A DNA stretch of 51,840 nucleotides from DATKZS01 sp035527835 [NCBI: bacterium] (GCA_035527835.1 DATKZS010000044.1:1-51840), one strand, 5' to 3'. Shown: positions 9,347-17,919, counted from the first letter of the stretch. Notes: a model not told the origin generated them from the sequence alone. Translations and numbers: made by a program.

Positions 9347-10717
9347 ATGGACAGGAGAAGATTCATCGGGACCACGGCCGCGGCCGCCGCCATCGCCGGA
9401 TGCGGCAAGGCGGGGAAAGCCCGCGCGGCCGGCCATGACCGGCCCAACGTCCTCGTCATCCTCGACGACCAGGAGCGCGCGCCCATGCACGGCCTGCCCT
9501 ACCGCACCCCGAACCGCGACCGGCTCCGGCCCCATGCCGTCGAGTTCACCAGCGCCTATTGCGCCTACCCGCTCTGCTCCCCGAGCCGCGCCGCCATCTT
9601 CACCGGACGCTACCCGCACGACGTCGGCATCCTCACCAACGTGGACTTCGCCCTCAATAATCCCTCGCTCTCCCGGAGCGTCCCCAACCTGGCCTCCGTC
9701 TTCGGAAGCGCCGGCTACCGCACCGCCTACTTCGGCAAGTGGCACCTCTCCCACAAGGCCCACGGCCGCGAAAACCCCCGCCGCTACGGCTTTGCTGAGG
9801 TCCGCGTGGGAAACCAGCTCATGGCCTACGGCTCCGACCCCGACATTACCGGATACGCCTCGCGCTGGATCGAGCACAACAAGGACCAGGCGCCCTGGCT
9901 CGCCGTCTATTCGCCCATCAACCCCCACGACATCTGCTTCCAGTTCCTCGACAAGTATTACGGCGGAGCGCGCGATTACGACGTGGACCTCCCGCCCAAC
10001 CTGGAGAACGGCAAGGCGCCCGCGATCAAGGCCGTGAGCGATTTCAAGGAATGGTTCTGGACCAAAAACGTGATCCCCGCTGACCGGGCCGGCTGGGAAA
10101 AATACCTGCGCTACTACTGCTTCCTGATCGAAGCGGTGGACCGCGAGGTCGGCAAGGTGCTGGGGGCGCTCGAGGTGAGCGGGCAGAGCGAGAACACCGT
10201 GGTCGTCTTCACCTCCGACCACGGCGAGATGGCCGGCTCGCACGGACTCGTGCACAAGGGCCACACCATGTACGAGGAAAACCTCCGCATCCCCCTCTGG
10301 ATCGCCGACCCGCGCCACGTCTCCATGAACCGCGCCTGCGACGCCATGGTCTCCAATATTGACCTCGCCCCTACCCTATCCGGCCTCGCCGGAATCAAAT
10401 GGCCCGCGCCACTGCCGGGCATTGACTTAAGCCCCGTGGTCCGCGACGAGCCCGGAAACGAGACCGGCCATGACCACATCTTCTCCGAGGGCGCGCTCCG
10501 CCTCGACACCTGCTGGCGCGGAGTCCGCACCCGCGACTGGAAATACTTCCACTACACCACCGGCGAAGAGCTCCTCTTCAACCTCAAAAACGACCCCCTG
10601 GAAATGAAAAACCTCGCCCCCGACAACAACGCCTCCGACGTCCTCGCCTCCTTCCGCGCCCAGGTCCGCAACTGGCGCCGCGAGACCAACGACCCGGTTA
10701 AGGGATTTATGGAGTGA
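9347..10717 (+). CDS. Tat-exported Cys-type sulfatase 3 (lipoprotein-like)
   Basis: A 456-aa S1-family sulfatase, close paralogue of sulfatase 1. An upstream in-frame ATG at 9284 exists but lies within the palindromic repeat; 9347 is preferred because GGAGGGGA sits 7 nt upstream and the product then begins with the Tat motif DRRRF. The signal ends in AIAGC, a plausible lipobox with C19. The formylglycine signature is CSPSR (C77 predicted), with LILDDQE-type metal residues before it, then GKWHLS and TSDHGEM. The tandem duplication of one sulfatase type around a second type suggests several sulfate positions on one glycan. Confidence 0.92.
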   Translation: MDRRRFIGTTAAAAAIAGCGKAGKARAAGHDRPNVLVILDDQERAPMHGLPYRTPNRDRLRPHAVEFTSAYCAYPLCSPSRAAIFTGRYPHDVGILTNVDFALNNPSLSRSVPNLASVFGSAGYRTAYFGKWHLSHKAHGRENPRRYGFAEVRVGNQLMAYGSDPDITGYASRWIEHNKDQAPWLAVYSPINPHDICFQFLDKYYGGARDYDVDLPPNLENGKAPAIKAVSDFKEWFWTKNVIPADRAGWEKYLRYYCFLIEAVDREVGKVLGALEVSGQSENTVVVFTSDHGEMAGSHGLVHKGHTMYEENLRIPLWIADPRHVSMNRACDAMVSNIDLAPTLSGLAGIKWPAPLPGIDLSPVVRDEPGNETGHDHIFSEGALRLDTCWRGVRTRDWKYFHYTTGEELLFNLKNDPLEMKNLAPDNNASDVLASFRAQVRNWRRETNDPVKGFME

Positions 10718-11005
10718 GCTCGGAAGTTCTGCGGGGGGAATGTATCCGGTAATCTTCGGGAGGCCGGTTCACCGGCCTTCACGCCTTGATTCAGGCCCGT
10801 GCTTCAGCGCGGGTATTTGCGCGGCGCATCATATTGGAGACCCCGTTTAAACGGGGTTCTCGATAAAAAGGATTCATCCATCCGGCCGCCCCCAGATACA
10901 ACAGGTGGGGGTCTTGTCTATAGTGCTCATTTTCATGGGCCGGGTGATGGACCCGAGGGGGTAAAGCCCTGCGGCATTTTGGCCGGTGCTGACGGTGATT
11001 GTCCG
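10718..11005. other. Convergent intergenic region with several short hairpins
   Basis: No credible gene is visible here. Three hairpins are: GGCCGGTTCACCGGCC near 10763; a palindrome centred on GTTTAAAC at 10838-10862 (CCCCGTTTAAACGGGG core); and CCCCCA/TGGGGG at 10889-10911 followed by TCTTG. They may end the converging sulfatase and fucose-isomerase transcripts, or be decayed REP-like sequence. No T run is convincing. Confidence 0.45.
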
Positions 11006-11245
11006 TTAGGCAAAGGCGGTCACTTCCACCTGCGACTTCTTCTTCCTGGCCTCGGCAACGATGGCTTCAATACGGCCTGCGGTCTCGTCGCTGATCCACT
11101 CCTCGCCGCATTGATTGCACACCAGGGCCGGGACCTTCCTCACCACCACCACGCCGAAACCAAGCTCCGCCGTGAAGGTGGTGGTTCCAGGGCGCTTATC
11201 CCCGCCGCACCAGGGACATGGGTCGGCCTTTTTCCGCCTGCTCAT
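11006..11245 (-). CDS. YgiT/MqsA-type zinc-finger protein
   Basis: A 79-aa protein with the CPWCGG...VCNQCGE pattern of YgiT-type zinc fingers (Cys at 10, 13, 43 and 46), followed by a short helical tail. In MqsA, and in the antitoxins paired with DUF4258 toxins, this domain neutralises a small RNase toxin. Its ATG overlaps the stop of the fucose-isomerase-family gene by 4 bp (ATGA), so the two are probably translationally coupled. No toxin-like small gene lies on either side. It may therefore be an orphan antitoxin or have another role such as regulator of the sugar gene. It lacks the C-terminal HTH of full-length MqsA. Confidence 0.82.
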   Translation of the reverse strand: MSRRKKADPCPWCGGDKRPGTTTFTAELGFGVVVVRKVPALVCNQCGEEWISDETAGRIEAIVAEARKKKSQVEVTAFA

Positions 11246-12957
11246 CGCTTCCTCATCATCTTCGCCGCGTCCTCGCCTCCGTTTAAAACATAGAGCAGGG
11301 GCAGAGGCCGGTCGGAACCCTCGATGAAGGAAGGGCGGGCGGCCCAGGGGGTGATGGAGAGGACGTTGGCCAGGTCGAGCCAGTATTGGAGCCGCGCGGG
11401 TTTTAGTTTCCAGGTCATGTGGAGGTGGTTGGCGGGCGCGTATTGCTTGTACTCGATCATGGAGGCGTACTTGGGGACCACGAAGGTGTGGGGCCAGTCG
11501 GGAGTGGAGGAGCGGCACACGGCGCGCTCGAGCTTTTCGGGCAGGTCCACGGTCACGGCCTCGTCCCAGACCAGTCCCCACATGCCGGAGAGCGCGCTCC
11601 AGGCCATGCGTCCGGCGATGCCCTCGATCCCGCCCGGCGTCACGAAGGTGATTGAGTTGCCCAGCCCCGGGAAATAATTCTTGTCCGCGAGCGGCATGGA
11701 GATGCGCTTCATCAGGGCGGCCGGCCGCTCGCCGGGCCTGCCGGCCCAGTCAAAGCTCGCGCTGCCCGAGTTGTCGCCGTCCACCAGGCCCTTTTGCTCC
11801 CACAGCGTGTCGCCCTTGAGGCCCCTGATTTTGAGGCGCGCGGCCAGCTCCTTTAATTCCCAGGCCTCCCAGACCTTCCTGAAGTCCATGAACAGCGGCG
11901 GCTCGCCGCCGGAGAGCCAGGTGAAAAAGAGCATGGTGAGCAGCGCCTGCGCGTCGGCCTCGGTGGCAAAGGGCAGCGCGGGCTTACGGCCGCGGTGGTC
12001 GAAGGTCGAGTTGAACAGGCTCTCCATGGCGTCGGCCACCGGGAGCGGCAGCCCGCGCGGGTCCGAGCCCCATTCGAGCTGGCTCATGAAGCCGCCGCCG
12101 GCCGCGTCCAGGTCCTTCATCAGGCCGCGCACGATCAAGTACATGGCCAGGCTCTGGTCAAAGCGGGCCGAGTCCGCGGCGTTCTTGATGATGAGCCGCT
12201 TGCCCAGGTGCTTGTTAAACCAGCCGCGCAGCTCCTTGAGCTCCGCTTTTTTGTACGCGCCCTTTTTGAGCATGTCGGCCAGGAGCTTCATGTCCAGCCG
12301 GGTGATTTCGAGGCCGAAGGCGTTCCTGGTCTCGATCACGTGGGCGAGCGCGGTCTCCATGCCCATGGAGTCGTGGCCGAAGACAACCACGCGCCGGCCC
12401 TTGAGGCCCGTGTACGCGAGCGCGGCGTAACACCAGTCCACCAGCGCCTCCGCGGTCTTCGCGCTCATTTGCGGACGCTCGCCCGCGTCCGGCCAGTTGC
12501 CCACGTTGATGTGCGTGAGCCGGCCCGACTGCGCCAGCGCGCCGTTGGCCGCGTGCGTGAACACCACGCCCGGCCTGGGTCCGGAGTTGCCGCAGGTGAG
12601 GTTCAGCGGCGTGTCCTCGGGGAAGTGGGAGAGAAGCGAGAGCAGGCCGAGCTGGGGAAAGGCCCAGGTGTCGGGCGCGCACACCAGCATCGTCACGCCC
12701 TCGGCCTTGAACGCGCGCGCGGCCTGGTCCGCCTGGGCCTCGCCGTCCACCAGCAGGTCCGTCCACACCACGCGCGGCCACCGGCCGTCCGGGAGCTTCA
12801 CGCCCTCCGCGATTACGTCCGCCGTCATGCCGACGATGTTTTGCGCCCGCCGGCGCGAGCCCGCGTCAATCCGCGGATCGCACGTCGCAAACACCCCGAA
12901 CACCGGGAGCGATTCCCGCGCCCCCGCCGACTTGCCCAACTTCACCGCCTTGGCCAT
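11242..12957 (-). CDS. L-fucose isomerase family protein
   Basis: A 571-aa cytoplasmic ketol isomerase homologue, close in length to E. coli FucI (591 aa), which interconverts L-fucose and L-fuculose using Mn2+. By hand alignment E333 (in ATEAD) and D358 (in FMDFRKVW) match FucI's metal-binding E337 and D361, and H511 (in PANH) matches H528. I chose 12957 rather than 12975 because AGGAGG lies just upstream of the inner ATG; the outer start would place the ribosome site inside the gene. Identity to FucI is low, so L-arabinose, D-arabinose or another 6-deoxy sugar is possible. Facing three sulfatases, it fits catabolism of sugar released from sulfated glycans. No fuculokinase or aldolase is present. 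Confidence 0.8.
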   Translation of the reverse strand: MAKAVKLGKSAGARESLPVFGVFATCDPRIDAGSRRRAQNIVGMTADVIAEGVKLPDGRWPRVVWTDLLVDGEAQADQAARAFKAEGVTMLVCAPDTWAFPQLGLLSLLSHFPEDTPLNLTCGNSGPRPGVVFTHAANGALAQSGRLTHINVGNWPDAGERPQMSAKTAEALVDWCYAALAYTGLKGRRVVVFGHDSMGMETALAHVIETRNAFGLEITRLDMKLLADMLKKGAYKKAELKELRGWFNKHLGKRLIIKNAADSARFDQSLAMYLIVRGLMKDLDAAGGGFMSQLEWGSDPRGLPLPVADAMESLFNSTFDHRGRKPALPFATEADAQALLTMLFFTWLSGGEPPLFMDFRKVWEAWELKELAARLKIRGLKGDTLWEQKGLVDGDNSGSASFDWAGRPGERPAALMKRISMPLADKNYFPGLGNSITFVTPGGIEGIAGRMAWSALSGMWGLVWDEAVTVDLPEKLERAVCRSSTPDWPHTFVVPKYASMIEYKQYAPANHLHMTWKLKPARLQYWLDLANVLSITPWAARPSFIEGSDRPLPLLYVLNGGEDAAKMMRKR

Positions 12958-13052
12958 GTCCTTCCCTCCTGGCATGAGTAGCGCGGGTTTATAGCCTCTG
13001 CGCCTCTTTTCTGTTTATCACACTGTCCCTTCCCCGCACAAGTACAGAACGT

Positions 13053-13082
13053 TTGACTTTGCTTTGTTGCCAAAGCTAAATT
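13053..13082 (+). promoter_or_regulatory. Possible sigma70 promoter of the SDR/acyl-CoA module
   Basis: TTGACT (13053-13058) and TAAATT (13077-13082) are separated by 18 bp. The spacer holds the inverted repeat GCTTTG-ttgc-CAAAGC, which could be an operator. The SDR start is 24 bp further on. Confidence 0.45.
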
Positions 13083-13105
13083 CATAGCAAGGGAGGGAAC
13101 GGAAA

Positions 13106-13864
13106 GTGGGCGAGCTTCAGGGAGTGCGGGCGCTGGTGACGGGCGCGGGCCGGGGCATCGGCCGGGCGATAGCGATGAGGCTGGCGGCGGGCGGCGCCCG
13201 GGTGGCCGTGGCCGATCTTTTCAAGGACGAGCTGGAACGGACCGCGGGGCTGGTGCGGGAGGCCGGCGGCGAGGCGCTGACGATCATCGCGGACGTGACT
13301 AAACAAGATGACGTGGAGCGGATGGTGGCGGAGGCGGTCAAGGCGTTCGGCGGGCTGGACGTGCTGGTGAACAACGCGGGCGTGTCCACGGCCGGGTTCA
13401 TCGAGAGCGTGAGGGACGAGGACGTGGAGCGGGTGTTGAGCGTGAACCTGGTGGGAGCTTTGCGGGTCACGCGGGCGGCGGCGCCGCACTTGAAGAAGAG
13501 CGGGCGGGGGCGGATCATTAACATGTCTTCGGTGGAGGGCATCCGGGGCTCCGGCCTGGTGCCGGTTTACAGCTCGTCAAAAGCTGGATTGCTCGGCCTT
13601 ACCCGCAGTAACGCCATCGAGCTTGCGCGCTTCAACGTGACCGTGAACGCGGTCTGCCCCGGTCCCATTGATACGGACATGCTGGCGCCGCTGATGGCGG
13701 ACCCGCGGTTCCGGGAGAAGGTGAGCAAGGGCGTTCCACTCAAGCGCCTGGGCAAGCCGGAGGACGTGGCGGCGGCGGTGGCCTTTTTCGCGTCGGAGGA
13801 AGCGGGGTTCATTACGGGTAACGCGCTGGTGGTTGACGGGGGGATGACGGTGAAGGCGCTATGA
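13106..13864 (+). CDS. Short-chain dehydrogenase/reductase (FabG-like)
   Basis: A 252-aa classical SDR, NAD(P)-dependent. It has the cofactor loop TGAGRGIG (about 13-20), NNAG (about 89-92), the catalytic triad S142, Y155, K159 (YSSSK), and the C-terminal VVDGG of the FabG-like group. It starts with GTG behind GGGAGGGAAC. Placed before a thiolase and two acyl-CoA dehydrogenases, the likely role is 3-hydroxyacyl-CoA dehydrogenase or 3-oxoacyl reductase, but SDR substrate cannot be deduced from these motifs. It is 167 bp upstream of the thiolase, with a perfect palindrome in the gap. Confidence 0.88.
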   Translation: MGELQGVRALVTGAGRGIGRAIAMRLAAGGARVAVADLFKDELERTAGLVREAGGEALTIIADVTKQDDVERMVAEAVKAFGGLDVLVNNAGVSTAGFIESVRDEDVERVLSVNLVGALRVTRAAAPHLKKSGRGRIINMSSVEGIRGSGLVPVYSSSKAGLLGLTRSNAIELARFNVTVNAVCPGPIDTDMLAPLMADPRFREKVSKGVPLKRLGKPEDVAAAVAFFASEEAGFITGNALVVDGGMTVKAL

Positions 13865-13957
13865 AGGAAAAAGTAAAAAGGAAAAAAATGGGATGGGGCG
13901 AGGGGCTTGAGCGGAGGAGGACGTTTAAGGTGCCAATTTGTCATCTTAAAAACTGTG

Positions 13958-13984
13958 CTTGAAATCACGGATTGTGATTTCAAG
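13958..13984. promoter_or_regulatory. Perfect 27-bp palindrome upstream of the thiolase (candidate operator)
   Basis: CTTGAAATCAC (13958-13968) is perfectly mirrored by GTGATTTCAAG (13974-13984) around a 5-bp spacer. It lies 46 bp before the thiolase start and 94 bp after the SDR stop. Arm length and AT-rich symmetric half-sites are typical of a dimeric repressor site; the hairpin has no T run and so is not an obvious terminator. No cognate regulator gene is in the window. Confidence 0.6.
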
Positions 13985-14030
13985 TTCAAGCTATGGCGGT
14001 CAGAACTGAGCTGGGGATGAGGGGAATGGA

Positions 14031-15299
14031 ATGGAAGAGGTTTACGTTGTCGGCGTTGGCATGACGAAGTTCGGGAAGTGGCGGGAGGAGACGATCAAGA
14101 GCCTGGTGAAGAAGGCGGTGACGGCGGCGGTGGAGCACGCTGGGATCTCGGTCAAGGACATCGGGATGGCGGCGGTGGGGAACGCCTTCCAGGGCATCGC
14201 CACGGGTCAGGAGTCCATCCGGGGCCAGGTGGTGCTCCGGGCCATGGGCATTGGCGACATCCCGGTGATCAACGTGGAGAACGCCTGCGCCAGCTCGGCC
14301 ACGGCCTTCCAGGTGGCCTGGATGCAGCTCGCGCTGGGGCTATCGGACTTCGCGCTCGCGCTCGGCTTCGAGAAGATGTACCTGGACGACCGCGAGAAGA
14401 GCCTGTCGCTGTTCTCGGCGGCCATGGACCAGGACGTGGTGCAGGCGTTCATGAAGATGGCCAGGGCGCATGAGGCGAGCTCGCAGCAGAAGCTCGAGGC
14501 CAAGGAGAAGAAAGAGGGCGAGGGAGACCAGAAGGAAAAGGTCGGGAAGAAGAGCGCGTTCATGGACCTTTACGCGATGGCGGCGCGGATGCACATGGAG
14601 AAGTACGGGACCACGCAGCGTCAGTTCGCGGCGATCTCGTCCAAGAACCACCAGAACAGCCAATATAACCCGTATGCGCAGTACCAGCAGCCGATGACGA
14701 TCGAGGAGGTCCTGGCGGCGCCGCTGGTGTCGTATCCGCTCACTCGTCCGATGTGCTCGCCGGTGGGCGACGGCGCGGCGGCGGCGATCCTGGCGACGAA
14801 GGCGGGGCTTAAGAAGCTCACGGGCGCGAAGCCGGTCAAGGTGCGCACAGTGGCGCTGGGCTCAGGCAAGGACCGGCCGCTGAACGACCCTGACCTGGGC
14901 GAGCGGCTGTCGCGGAAGGCTTACGAGGCGGCGGGCCTGGGGCCGGAGGACGTGGACGTCTTGGAGGTGCACGACGCCACGGCGTTCGGGGAACTGCGCG
15001 CGCTGGAGGGCCTGGGCTTTTGCAAGATCGGGGAAGGCGGCCCGTTTTCGGAGGCGGGCAACACGGCGCTCGGCGGCAAGATCCCGACCAATCCGTCGGG
15101 CGGCCTGGAGAGCAAGGGGCATCCGGTGGGCGCGACCGGGGTTGGCCAGGTGTGCGAGATCGTGTGGCAGTTGCGCGGGGAGACGGGCAAGAGACAGGTC
15201 GAGGGCGCGCGCATCGGGATGTGTGAGAACGGCGGCGGAAACATCGGGGTGGAGGAGGCGGCGATGAATATCATTATTTTGGAAAGGGTGGGAGGTTAG
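14031..15299 (+). CDS. Thiolase-family acyltransferase (SCP-x/lipid-transfer type)
   Basis: A 422-aa thiolase-fold enzyme of the kind that cleaves 3-oxoacyl-CoA with CoA or condenses acyl-CoAs. Conserved residues are the acyl-accepting Cys C86 (ENACASSATAF), H364 in GHPVGATG, and C398 in MCENGGG. The sequence is nearer to the SCP2/SCP-x and archaeal acetyl-CoA acetyltransferase branch than to FadA. A Lys/Glu-rich insertion (about 143-178) interrupts the fold near the flexible loop domain. Archaeal-type members often need a DUF35 partner; none is seen here. It lies between the SDR and the acyl-CoA dehydrogenase pair. Confidence 0.87.
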   Translation: MEEVYVVGVGMTKFGKWREETIKSLVKKAVTAAVEHAGISVKDIGMAAVGNAFQGIATGQESIRGQVVLRAMGIGDIPVINVENACASSATAFQVAWMQLALGLSDFALALGFEKMYLDDREKSLSLFSAAMDQDVVQAFMKMARAHEASSQQKLEAKEKKEGEGDQKEKVGKKSAFMDLYAMAARMHMEKYGTTQRQFAAISSKNHQNSQYNPYAQYQQPMTIEEVLAAPLVSYPLTRPMCSPVGDGAAAAILATKAGLKKLTGAKPVKVRTVALGSGKDRPLNDPDLGERLSRKAYEAAGLGPEDVDVLEVHDATAFGELRALEGLGFCKIGEGGPFSEAGNTALGGKIPTNPSGGLESKGHPVGATGVGQVCEIVWQLRGETGKRQVEGARIGMCENGGGNIGVEEAAMNIIILERVGG

Positions 15300-15313
15300 A
15301 TTAAGTATGTTTC

Positions 15314-15406
15314 AAAAAACGCAGATGAACGCAGATAGACGCAGATATTTAGAATATTTTCTCCTGGAAATTATCTGTGTTCATCTGCGTTCATCTGCGG
15401 TTTTTT
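15314..15406. repeat. Tandem-word hairpin, GCAGATGAAC family, copy 2
   Basis: The left arm 15314-15347 carries three GCAGAT words and pairs with 15372-15406; the base is A6/T6, so the hairpin looks terminator-like on both strands. It lies between the thiolase stop and the first acyl-CoA dehydrogenase. An upstream in-frame ATG in the right arm would give a false N-terminal extension to that gene. Confidence 0.83.
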
Positions 15407-15451
15407 CTACCACTCTTTAAATTTCCCCAAATAGATAAGCGAGGTGGGTAC

Positions 15452-16624
15452 ATGGGCGCGGAGATGACGAGGGATGATTGGGCGGCGTTTCAGGAGATGG
15501 CGTCTGGGTTCGCGAAGCGGAGTATCCGTCCGATCCTGGAACATGAGTCCCCGGACGGGGACCTGGATCGCGTGCCGGCGGTGCTCAAGGAGGCTCATGA
15601 GACCGGACTACTGGCTTCGCCTGATCCTGATGCGCCGGGGTTCGAGACGGGGGTCTGGGGCCGGCATGCTCTCAGCGATGGGCCGTTGTTGTCGCTTCGG
15701 CTGCTCTCCGAGCTGGCTCATGCGTGCGGGGGCGTGGCCATGAGCATTCACGCCGCGGGGCTCGCGGCCCTGGTCATCGGGATGGCGGAGAACGCGGCGG
15801 GGCTGAAGGCGGGGCGGGCGGCGGTGGCGCTTTCGGAGAACGGGTTTCCGCCCGGGTTCGGGACGATCCTTGATCCGTCGCGGGCGGAGCCGGCCAGGAT
15901 CGAGACGGTGGCGGAGCATAAGGACGGGTGGACGCTCCGGGGCCGGAAGGATTTTGTGTACCTGGCGCCGGAGACGGACGCGTTCGTGGTGTTCGCGCGG
16001 GAGGGAAGCGAGTGGCGGGCGTTCCTGGTCCCGGCCTCCGGCGAGGGCGTGAGGGTGGAGGACGCGGGCCATCGCATGGGCCTGCGCGCGTGCGGGCTGA
16101 AGCACGTAATTCTTAACCGGGCGCGGGCCGGGGATGACGCGCTGCTCAAATTCGCGCGGCCGGCTCCCGAGGCGGTGATGGAATATTTGCGGACGTGGTG
16201 GCTGGGCATGGCGGCGATAGGTTCGGGGATCGCGAAGAGCGCGGAGGAAGCGGCGCGGGGGTACGCGGAGGAGCGTTACCAGGGCACGACCGAGATTATC
16301 CATCATCCGGCGGTAAACGCGCTGATGCTGGCTCAGGCTAGGGCGCGGACGGAGTCGTGCGCGGCGGTGACGGAGCGGGCGGCGCTCGCTGACGGCGGGG
16401 CGCGGCGGTCGCTGCTGGCGGCGGCCCAGGCCAAGCTCACGGGACTCTCGGACGCGGCGCAGGCGGTGACGGACTCGCTGCAGGTGTTCGGCGGTTACGG
16501 TTACATGGAGGACTACCGCATGGAAAAGCGCTACCGGGACGTGAACACTTTAAAGGGCGCGGGCGGGTCCGCGCGCGACCTGTCGCTGCTGATCGCGCGG
16601 ATCGCGGAGGAGGGCTCCCGATGA
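15452..16624 (+). CDS. Acyl-CoA dehydrogenase family protein lacking the usual catalytic Glu
   Basis: A 390-aa FAD-type acyl-CoA dehydrogenase homologue. The start at 15452 has GAGGTGGG upstream and excludes repeat-derived sequence. The C-terminal domain is typical (VFGGYGYMEDYRMEKRYRDV), but where active MCAD-like enzymes read YEGTS this protein reads GAGGSA, so the catalytic base is replaced by Gly in my alignment. The alternative Glu position of isovaleryl-CoA dehydrogenase (helix G) also appears occupied by Trp. Its stop overlaps the start of the next dehydrogenase by 4 bp. This resembles heteromeric acyl-CoA dehydrogenases in which only one subunit carries the base. A catalytically silent partner is an inference. 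Confidence 0.85.
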   Translation: MGAEMTRDDWAAFQEMASGFAKRSIRPILEHESPDGDLDRVPAVLKEAHETGLLASPDPDAPGFETGVWGRHALSDGPLLSLRLLSELAHACGGVAMSIHAAGLAALVIGMAENAAGLKAGRAAVALSENGFPPGFGTILDPSRAEPARIETVAEHKDGWTLRGRKDFVYLAPETDAFVVFAREGSEWRAFLVPASGEGVRVEDAGHRMGLRACGLKHVILNRARAGDDALLKFARPAPEAVMEYLRTWWLGMAAIGSGIAKSAEEAARGYAEERYQGTTEIIHHPAVNALMLAQARARTESCAAVTERAALADGGARRSLLAAAQAKLTGLSDAAQAVTDSLQVFGGYGYMEDYRMEKRYRDVNTLKGAGGSARDLSLLIARIAEEGSR

Positions 16625-17919
16625 AGGCGCTCACGCATCTGGACGTGGCCAAGCGGCACCTTCCCATGATCGGCCGGCTCATGGTCAGGAAGCGCTACGG
16701 CGATTTCTGGGAGGAAGAGACGCGGACGCTGCCGTGGCCGTTCGGGGGGCTTAGGCGGAAGTACAAGGCATTCGCGGACGAGTACATCCGGCCGCGCGCG
16801 CTGGGGGTTGACCAGGACGTGAGCGCGCTGGACAAGGAGTGGTTGTTCACCGAGTACGCGCGGCGCGGCTGGGCGTCGGAGCTTTTGCCGTGGCCGATCG
16901 GGGGCATGAAGGTCGCGGCGCTCCGGAGCTATGGGCTGCACGCGGCGTTGAAGATGGAGGAGTTATGCGCGGCGTGCGGGGGCATCGCGCTGATGCTGGG
17001 GGCGCACGACCTGGGGATGGCGCCGCTCTTGATGTCTGGTGACTTGAAGGTACTGTGGGACTGGACCATCCCGATTTACAAGCGGCTGAACAAGGGGGAG
17101 CGTGCGGTCTGGGCGTTCGCGATCACGGAGCCGGGCGCGGGCTCGGACGTTGAGGAGACGGAGGGCGCGCTCAAGGCCCGGGTGGTGACGCGGGCGAAGA
17201 GGGCCGAGGGCGGATACGTGCTCAACGGGCGCAAGGTTTTCATCTCGGACGGGGGCATCGCGGATTACGTTACGGTGTTCGCGTGCCTGGGCGACGAGGG
17301 GGTGGAGAGCTGGACCTGCTTCGTGGTGGAGAGCGGGATGAAGGGGTTTACGAAGGGGCGGCGCGAGAAGAAGATGGGCCAGAAGGCGGGCGACGCCACG
17401 GAACTGATTTTCGAGGACGTGTTCGTGCCGGACCGGAACCGGGTCGGCCCGGAGCGGTCAGGCTGGGCGTTGAACCGAAACGTGCTGAATTTTTCGCGGC
17501 CGGTGGTGGGGGCGATCGCGCTGGGCATAGCGCGGGGCGCGTTCGAGCATTGCCTGGAGTTTTGCCAGAATACGCGGCAGGGACCCCGGCGGCTGGTGGA
17601 GTACCAGGAGGTGCAGCTCGCGCTGGCGGAAATGATGATCCGGCTGATGGCGGGCCGGTCGCTGATCTGGCACGCGGGCCGGTTCATGCCTCCGCTGCCG
17701 CTGACCTCGGCCGCGGCCAAGGTGTTCTGCTCGGACACGGCGGTTACGGTCTGCGCGAGCGCCATGGACATCATGGGCGACCACGCTTACATGCACGGGA
17801 ACTACGTGGAGAAGGCGCTCCGTGACGCGCGGCTGACGCAGATTTACGAGGGCACGAACCAGATCAACCGGCTGGGGATCATCGAGGACATGTGGGAGCA
17901 TGAATTAAGAGAGGTTTGA
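16621..17919 (+). CDS. Acyl-CoA dehydrogenase
   Basis: A 432-aa flavoprotein that would introduce the alpha-beta double bond into an acyl-CoA and pass electrons to ETF. It shows ITEPGAGSD (FAD/substrate loop), the central beta domain (VLNGRKVFISDGG), and IYEGTNQINR, with the catalytic Glu predicted at E410. The N-terminus is about 40 aa longer than the family average and includes an unusual Trp/Arg-rich stretch. It is translationally coupled (ATGA) to the preceding Glu-less homologue, suggesting an alpha2beta2 complex. ETF is not encoded nearby. Confidence 0.92.
   Translation: MKALTHLDVAKRHLPMIGRLMVRKRYGDFWEEETRTLPWPFGGLRRKYKAFADEYIRPRALGVDQDVSALDKEWLFTEYARRGWASELLPWPIGGMKVAALRSYGLHAALKMEELCAACGGIALMLGAHDLGMAPLLMSGDLKVLWDWTIPIYKRLNKGERAVWAFAITEPGAGSDVEETEGALKARVVTRAKRAEGGYVLNGRKVFISDGGIADYVTVFACLGDEGVESWTCFVVESGMKGFTKGRREKKMGQKAGDATELIFEDVFVPDRNRVGPERSGWALNRNVLNFSRPVVGAIALGIARGAFEHCLEFCQNTRQGPRRLVEYQEVQLALAEMMIRLMAGRSLIWHAGRFMPPLPLTSAAAKVFCSDTAVTVCASAMDIMGDHAYMHGNYVEKALRDARLTQIYEGTNQINRLGIIEDMWEHELREV

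Noticed and set aside
10718-11005. Structured non-coding RNA in the sulfatase/fucose-isomerase gap
   Set aside because: Several hairpins exist, but I match none to a known RNA class and see no covariation evidence from one sequence.
11006-12957. Complete toxin-antitoxin system around the YgiT-type gene
   Set aside because: No MqsR- or DUF4258-like small frame with a ribosome site lies on either side.
15377-15451. N-terminal extension of the first acyl-CoA dehydrogenase
   Set aside because: Encoded by the right arm of a repeat hairpin; a ribosome site precedes the inner start at 15452.
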